Below are positions 14,636-18,571 of a DNA stretch of 18,571 nt, piece by piece; within the stretch, counting starts at the first letter, position 1, and every line of letters starts with the position of its first letter. Both the position numbers and the translations under genes were made by a program. A model generated the notes under the pieces. The model did not search any database. It worked only from the letters and a program-made list of their open reading frames with translations, and had not been told where the DNA came from. Source of the DNA: QAMX01 sp003149835 (lineage in GTDB: Bacteria > Bacillota > Clostridia > Oscillospirales > QAMX01); assembly GCA_959600635.1 (NCBI GenBank), contig CAUGMN010000054.1, forward strand, positions 1 through 18,571. The letters run 5' to 3'.

Positions 14636-15187
14636 TTACGGTGTGACGAGAAAATAATATTCCGAACAGGAACGCGAACCGCCGTCCTCGCCTGTTTTCT
14701 CAAACAACGTCTCTATCTTTACACAGAAGCGTCCGGATTCGGGGGTGGGAAGCTCGGCGACAGCGTCGTAGACGCCGAGCTTTTCTTCTTCGCTCCGCCA
14801 CACGGATACCTGTATGATCTCCGTCCATGCGGGCAAGCTGACGGTGAGGCCGCCGGTGCAGGAAATCGCGGGGTATTCCTCGATGTGCGCCCACATGTCA
14901 TACCCGAACATCCCCTCCCCGTCGGCGCACAAGGCGGACCCCGCCTCGTTAATTTCTGCCCAGACAAAAACTGGGTATGGCTGAATCTCATCCGCGCCGT
15001 TGGACACCGTGAGCGGCCGGAATGTCTCGGTTTCCCCGGTCAAAACACCGCTCGCTTCCGATAGAGAACTGATCTCTGACACAGAACTGGGGTTCTGCCC
15101 CTGCGCGCCGCCGCTTTCATACGGCGTACAGGCACAGAGCGCCGCCAATGCCGCAACGACGGTCGCCAAACGTCCGATTCTTTTCAT
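14636..15187 (-). CDS. Small lipoprotein, function unknown
   Basis: 183 residues with AAAGGAG 10 bases upstream of ATG 15187. The first 20 residues form a lipoprotein signal: basic MKRIGR, hydrophobic TVVAALAA and lipobox LCAC with lipidated Cys20. A Ser/Gly/Glu-rich linker runs to about residue 55, followed by a beta-rich domain with cysteines (CADG, ISCTGG, RFCVK, SRSCSEYYF) that could form disulfides outside the cell. No recognised family. It follows a GyrI-like gene after 137 bases; that gap contains an 8-bp hairpin (15210-15233). Confidence 0.82.
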   Translation of the reverse strand: MKRIGRLATVVAALAALCACTPYESGGAQGQNPSSVSEISSLSEASGVLTGETETFRPLTVSNGADEIQPYPVFVWAEINEAGSALCADGEGMFGYDMWAHIEEYPAISCTGGLTVSLPAWTEIIQVSVWRSEEEKLGVYDAVAELPTPESGRFCVKIETLFEKTGEDGGSRSCSEYYFLVTP

Positions 15188-15324
15188 GCTGTTTCCGCTC
15201 CTTTTCGCGCCTCTGCTGTCGTTTGAGCAGAGGGCTTTTTATGGATAGAACGGCGCGCAGGCGCGGTTTGGAGAAACCAACCCATCCGTTGCTTGAATGC
15301 AGCAAATGCAGGGATCCGCATTTG

Positions 15325-15879
15325 TTATTTGACAAAGTAGCAATAATCCAAGATAATCTTGCCCTTTTCATCCGGGGTGGTCAACCTTGGGCACTGATCG
15401 CGCTCGAAAAAGCCGATATAGCCCTTTTCGTCCGACCGTATTTCCATGCCGGCAGACGACAGCTCTGCGGGGCACTGCGGCGTCAATTGATACACCTCGT
15501 CCAGCTTGCCGTATATCCAGCAAACGCCGAGGTTCTGCTCCGGGAAATCCAGATAACCGAGCCCTTCCGGAACGTCCGTATCCGGCGGCGCAAACATGCC
15601 GACCCAACCGTCGTACCCGCCGGTTTCCGCATTGCGAAAATACAGACCGAGATAGGCGTCGGCGTCCTCATAGAGCAGGTGGCTTTTTTCTTCGCCGCCC
15701 GAGGCCCGCTCTATTTGGCCAAACACGTCGCACTCAAACGCGTCTCCCCAGTTCGGGCGCTGGCCGCTGCCGTAATTTTTACCGATAAAGCGCATGGCCG
15801 GGACCGTCTGTTTATAGACCTTGATAATCCCCGCTCCGCTTTCCGGCGCCGGATACTCCGTCTCGATTTCGTACCGCAT
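15325..15879 (-). CDS. GyrI-like/AraC effector-binding domain protein (stand-alone)
   Basis: 184 residues. It resembles stand-alone small-molecule-binding domains of the AraC_E_bind/GyrI-like (SOUL-type) superfamily: a PAMRFIGKNYG strand (about 27-37), YLGLYFRNAE, a WVGMFAPPDTDVPEGL loop, and a C-terminal IGFFERDQCPRL...ILDYCYFVK. There is no DNA-binding helix-turn-helix, so it is not a classic regulator; such proteins bind or hydrolyse small cyclic or lipophilic compounds. ATG 15879 has AGGGAGG 9 bases upstream. It lies 101 bases downstream of the VanW gene on the same strand, across a GC-rich hairpin. Fold assignment moderate, ligand unknown. Confidence 0.78.
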   Translation of the reverse strand: MRYEIETEYPAPESGAGIIKVYKQTVPAMRFIGKNYGSGQRPNWGDAFECDVFGQIERASGGEEKSHLLYEDADAYLGLYFRNAETGGYDGWVGMFAPPDTDVPEGLGYLDFPEQNLGVCWIYGKLDEVYQLTPQCPAELSSAGMEIRSDEKGYIGFFERDQCPRLTTPDEKGKIILDYCYFVK

Positions 15880-15980
15880 TTTTCATATCCTCCCTATTTT
15901 TACATCGGTGCGACGCCGGCTGTCCCGCCGACCTCCGGGGATCTTTTGCCCCGGCGGCGGAGAAAAGCTGTCGCTCCTGC

Positions 15981-17147
15981 TCACCTCGCATATCGGGAAG
16001 CGGCCGAATAGTTGAGGGTTTCTCCCGCAAAGCGTTCGAGCAGGTAATGCGTCGCGCTTTGCTGGGTGACCCGGATGGAGAGACTGTTTTCCTGCGGCGG
16101 TTGTTGGACGAGAAACGCCGTCGTCAGACGGTTCGTCACGACATCCAGCCGCGCACGGATCAGAACCGCCGTATCGCCGCTGTTTTGAAAACGAAAATCC
16201 AGAGAGCCCCAGTATACCGTCGCGTCTCGGCCCGCAGGCGCATAGGCAACTTTCAGCCCATGATTATAACGCTCCGTGATGGCAAAATTGGCGCACAGGG
16301 CATTGTTGAACAAATTCGACGAGACTTGGCAGATCCCGCCGCCGACTTGAAGCACATATCGGCCGCCGGAGATCACATAGCCTGGCTGATAACCGTTCTG
16401 CCTTGTCCGCCTGCCTACGGTTTGATTAAAGGAAAACGCATCGCCCGGGTCAAGCTCCGTTCCGTCGACTGCCGCGGCGGCCAGGCGAAGGTTTTCCGTT
16501 CTGCCCGCGACCGCCGGATCATAGGGCGACGCAAACGCCGACAGCACATACCGGTACTTGGCGCCCGAAATACGGTAGATCATCACGGAAAATTCCGCTC
16601 GTGTCAGCAAGGCGTCGCCATTGAAGCGGCCGTGTCCGTCGCCGGTAAAGATACCGGCCGCATAAGCCGCGGCGACGTAGGGCTTGACCGCCGGTTCCAT
16701 ATCCGCAAAATCCGAAAACGGCGCGTTTCCCACGTCGTCCGGAGGCAGTCGCCGCGCCGCCGCGGCCAGCCGCGCGGCGGTATAGCGCGTGACCGGTTCG
16801 CCCGCATGGCTCAGCGGGATCTGCTCTGCCGAAAACCAATCCAGCTCCGCAATACTTTCCCAGAGCTGCGCCGCGGAGCGCGCTTCCACTCCGTTTTCTG
16901 CGGCCAGCGCCGCGACGCATTCGAGCATGGACACCGGCTTCGAGGGAGAAAAATTTCCTTCCCCGTCCGGTTGAAGATATCCCATCGCGCAGGCGTATTC
17001 CGCCGCCGCTCCATACCATGCCTCGGCGGCAAGGTCAGCCGGAGCTTCATAATAAGCCGCAGCGGTCGGAGCTGTGGTAAAGCTGATCGTGAATACCGCC
17101 AGAAACGCCGCCCATCTCCGGCAAAGGCTGTCTTTCTTTTGCAGCAA
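15981..17147 (-). CDS. SLH-domain and VanW-domain exported protein
   Basis: About 388 residues. The N-terminus is a signal peptide (basic start, then AAFLAVFTISFTTAPTAAA). Three S-layer-homology-like repeats follow at about residues 48-90, 105-138 and 148-197, the third being clearest (FSDFADMEPAVKPYVAAAYAAGI). SLH repeats bind pyruvylated wall polymers. The VanW domain spans about 212-345: GDAFSFNQTVGRRT, GGGICQVSSNLFN with a conserved Cys, ERYNHGLKVAY and GRDATVYWGSLDFRFQN. Residues are counted from a possible GTG start at 17159. I prefer TTG 17147, because GGAGAGGTGA (17165-17156) is 8 bases from TTG but overlaps the GTG. VanW is found in vancomycin-resistance clusters and widely elsewhere; its activity is unclear. 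It probably acts at the cell wall. Confidence 0.88.
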   Translation of the reverse strand: MLQKKDSLCRRWAAFLAVFTISFTTAPTAAAYYEAPADLAAEAWYGAAAEYACAMGYLQPDGEGNFSPSKPVSMLECVAALAAENGVEARSAAQLWESIAELDWFSAEQIPLSHAGEPVTRYTAARLAAAARRLPPDDVGNAPFSDFADMEPAVKPYVAAAYAAGIFTGDGHGRFNGDALLTRAEFSVMIYRISGAKYRYVLSAFASPYDPAVAGRTENLRLAAAAVDGTELDPGDAFSFNQTVGRRTRQNGYQPGYVISGGRYVLQVGGGICQVSSNLFNNALCANFAITERYNHGLKVAYAPAGRDATVYWGSLDFRFQNSGDTAVLIRARLDVVTNRLTTAFLVQQPPQENSLSIRVTQQSATHYLLERFAGETLNYSAASRYAR

Positions 17148-17155
17148 GGCGCCTC

Positions 17156-17165
17156 TCACCTCTCC
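17156..17165 (-). promoter_or_regulatory. Ribosome-binding site deciding the VanW start
   Basis: Minus-strand GGAGAGGTGA. Spacing is 8 bases to TTG 17147, whereas the GTG at 17159 lies inside the site, so TTG is the more likely start. Confidence 0.5.
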
Positions 17166-17176
17166 TGTTTTTCTAT

Positions 17177-17205
17177 ATTTTACCCGCCTTTCCGTGCAAA
17201 GTCAA
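17177..17205 (-). promoter_or_regulatory. Promoter for the SLH-VanW gene
   Basis: Minus strand TTGACT (17205-17200), 17-base spacer, TAAAAT (17182-17177), close before the start codon so the leader is short. Confidence 0.8.
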
Positions 17206-17276
17206 CGTTTTTTGAGCGTATGTGCTGGGATTTCCTCAAATAGAAAGAATTGCGCCGAATTTTTCCGCAGCTTTGC

Positions 17277-17305
17277 TTGACATATAATTTTCGGAATATT
17301 ATAAT
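17277..17305 (+). promoter_or_regulatory. Consensus promoter for the SPFH-domain gene
   Basis: TTGACA (17277-17282), exactly 17-base spacer, TATAAT (17300-17305). A perfect consensus sigma-A promoter, implying strong basal expression. A 15-base palindrome ACCGCTG-T-CAGCGGT lies just downstream (17323-17337) in the leader. Confidence 0.9.
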
Positions 17306-17363
17306 TATACTATTAGGAATATACCGCTGTCAGCGGTTGTAGGGCGAAAGGTTGGGTATACTT

Positions 17364-18571
17364 ATGGGTCTGATTAAAGCGGCGGGCGGCGCGGCAGGCG
17401 GCGTACTGGCCGATCAATGGCGCGAATACTTCTACTGTGAATCGCTTCCGACAGATGTGCTCGCCATCAAGGGCGAGAAAAGGGTCGGCGGCAGGAGCTC
17501 CAATAAAAAAGGCTCCGACAATATCATCACCAACGGCTCCATCGTCGCCGTCGCCGACGGTCAATTCATGATGATCGTTGATCAGGGCAAGATCGTCGAG
17601 TTCTGCGACGAACCCGGCGAATTCGTCTACGATACCTCTACGGAGCCTTCCCTCTTTTACGGCGGCTTCGGAAAGGGCTTGCTGGACACCTTCAAAACCT
17701 TCGGCCGGCGTTTTACCTTCGGCGGCGATACGGGCAAGGACCAGCGCGTCTATTATTTCAACAAGAAAGAGATCATCGGCAATAAGTACGGGACGCCCAA
17801 TCCGATCCCGTTCCGCGTTGTGGACAGAAATATCGGCCTCGATATCGACGTCGCCATCCGCTGCCACGGCGAATACTCCTACAAGCTCGTCGATCCGCTT
17901 TTGTTTTATGTCAACGTCTGCGGAAACGTCTCCGACCGTTACATCCGCTCGCAGATCGACAGCCAGCTCAAAAGCGAGCTGATGACCAGCTTGCAGCCGG
18001 CGTTTGCAAAAATTTCGGAGATGGGCATCCGTTACAGCGCGCTTCCCGGCCATACCGTAGAGATCGCCGACGCGTTGAACGAAATCCTCTCGAAGAAGTG
18101 GAGCGAGCTGCGCGGCATCGCCGTCGCCTCGTTCGGCGTTTCCTCGGTCACCGCCTCGGAAGAAGATGAGGAGATGATCAAGCAGCTGCAAAGAACCGCG
18201 GTTTACCGCGACCCGACAATGGCGGCCGCTTCGCTCGTCGGCGCGCAGAGCGAAGCGATGGTCGGCGCGGCCAACAATCCCAACGCCGGCCCGGTTATGG
18301 CCTTTGCAGGGATGAATATGGCGCAGAACGCCGGCGGTATGAACGCCGCGAACCTTTACGCGATGGGGCAGCAGCAGCGTCAGGACGCCGCTCAGCAGCA
18401 AGCCGCCGCGCAGCCTCAGCCGTCGGACACTTGGACCTGCCAGTGCGGCCACCGGAGCAGCGGCGCGTTTTGTCCGCAGTGCGGCGCGAAAAAGCCCGCT
18501 CCGACTCTTCCGACCGATCAGTGGACCTGTCAGTGCGGTCATCAGAACAGCGGCGCGTTCTGCGTCGAATG
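17364..18571 (+). CDS. SPFH-domain protein with C-terminal zinc ribbons (3' end outside window)
   Basis: 402 full codons from ATG 17364, still open at the window end. It resembles Bacillus YdjI-type proteins: an N-terminal Gly/Ala helix, an SPFH/band-7-like domain (about 20-265; DVLAIKGEKRVGGRSSNKKGSDNIITNGS, then DRNIGLDIDVAIRCHGEYSYKLVDPLLFYVNVCG), a helical segment with DEEMIKQLQRTAVYRDP, and an Ala/Gln/Asn/Met-rich linker. The tail has a zinc ribbon WTCQCGH...FCPQCG, and a second copy is beginning (WTCQCGHQNSGAFC). SPFH proteins organise membrane domains; in B. subtilis the ydjFGHI operon acts with PspA in membrane stress. AAAGG is about 12 bases before the ATG. The opposite-strand 409-codon frame is a shadow. 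Confidence 0.88.
   Translation, partial: MGLIKAAGGAAGGVLADQWREYFYCESLPTDVLAIKGEKRVGGRSSNKKGSDNIITNGSIVAVADGQFMMIVDQGKIVEFCDEPGEFVYDTSTEPSLFYGGFGKGLLDTFKTFGRRFTFGGDTGKDQRVYYFNKKEIIGNKYGTPNPIPFRVVDRNIGLDIDVAIRCHGEYSYKLVDPLLFYVNVCGNVSDRYIRSQIDSQLKSELMTSLQPAFAKISEMGIRYSALPGHTVEIADALNEILSKKWSELRGIAVASFGVSSVTASEEDEEMIKQLQRTAVYRDPTMAAASLVGAQSEAMVGAANNPNAGPVMAFAGMNMAQNAGGMNAANLYAMGQQQRQDAAQQQAAAQPQPSDTWTCQCGHRSSGAFCPQCGAKKPAPTLPTDQWTCQCGHQNSGAFCVE

Noticed and set aside
16047..17243. 398-codon plus-strand open frame
   Set aside because: Arg-rich, no family motifs, entirely antisense to the SLH-VanW gene which has strong domain evidence.
17313..18542. 409-codon minus-strand open frame
   Set aside because: Antisense to the SPFH-domain gene, whose conserved motifs, zinc ribbons and consensus promoter all support the plus strand.

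Overview
The window looks like chromosomal DNA of a Gram-positive Clostridia-type bacterium (Bacillota, possibly an Oscillospiraceae relative). The reasons are the rpsF-ssb-rpsR operon with a Cys-containing S18, an SLH-VanW surface protein, a lipoprotein solute receptor with a Ser/Thr-rich tether, a DivIVA-like coiled coil, GGAGG ribosome sites and consensus TTGACA/TATAAT promoters. This is inferred from gene content only. No rRNA, tRNA, CRISPR array, transposase or phage gene was seen.

Layout. (1) 2-1487 (+): two overlapping MacB/LolD-type ABC ATPases, the first cut by the window edge, the second with a C-terminal AbrB-like extension; a strong terminator follows. (2) 1693-3790 (+): two paralogous proteins with a C39/BtrH-like fold signature but no complete catalytic pair, ending at a perfect 42-bp palindromic terminator shared with the convergent operon. 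(3) 5687-3864 (-): a D-2-hydroxyacid dehydrogenase and an HpcH/HpaI aldolase, probably a small sugar-acid or hydroxyacid module. (4) 5817-6221 (+): a small heat-shock protein. (5) 8050-6572 (-): an orphan sugar-type solute-binding lipoprotein with a ~300-nt leader, a promoter, an operator-like inverted repeat over the -35 box and an attenuator-like hairpin. (6) about 8410-9321: a gene-free region, AT-rich in its first 550 bases, with a candidate structured RNA; then a small four-cysteine protein (9537-9322, -) with its own promoter.

(7) 11005-9833 (-): rpsF-ssb-rpsR with a consensus promoter, a candidate S6:S18 autoregulatory leader and a terminator. (8) 12924-11206 (-): an alpha-D-phosphohexomutase. 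(9) 13285-14414 (+): a DivIVA-like coiled-coil protein whose stop overlaps the start of a class I fumarase beta-type subunit; no alpha subunit is in the window. (10) 17147-14636 (-): an SLH-VanW exported protein, a stand-alone GyrI/AraC-effector-type domain protein and a small lipoprotein. (11) 17364 onward (+): an SPFH-domain protein with C-terminal zinc ribbons, running off the window and divergent from the VanW gene, each with its own near-consensus promoter.

Most of the window is ordinary housekeeping and envelope biology. The parts that best merit a second look are the degenerate C39/BtrH-like pair, the ABC-AbrB fusion, the leader of the solute-binding protein gene, the putative RNA at 8999-9148, and the fumarase-beta/DivIVA pairing.
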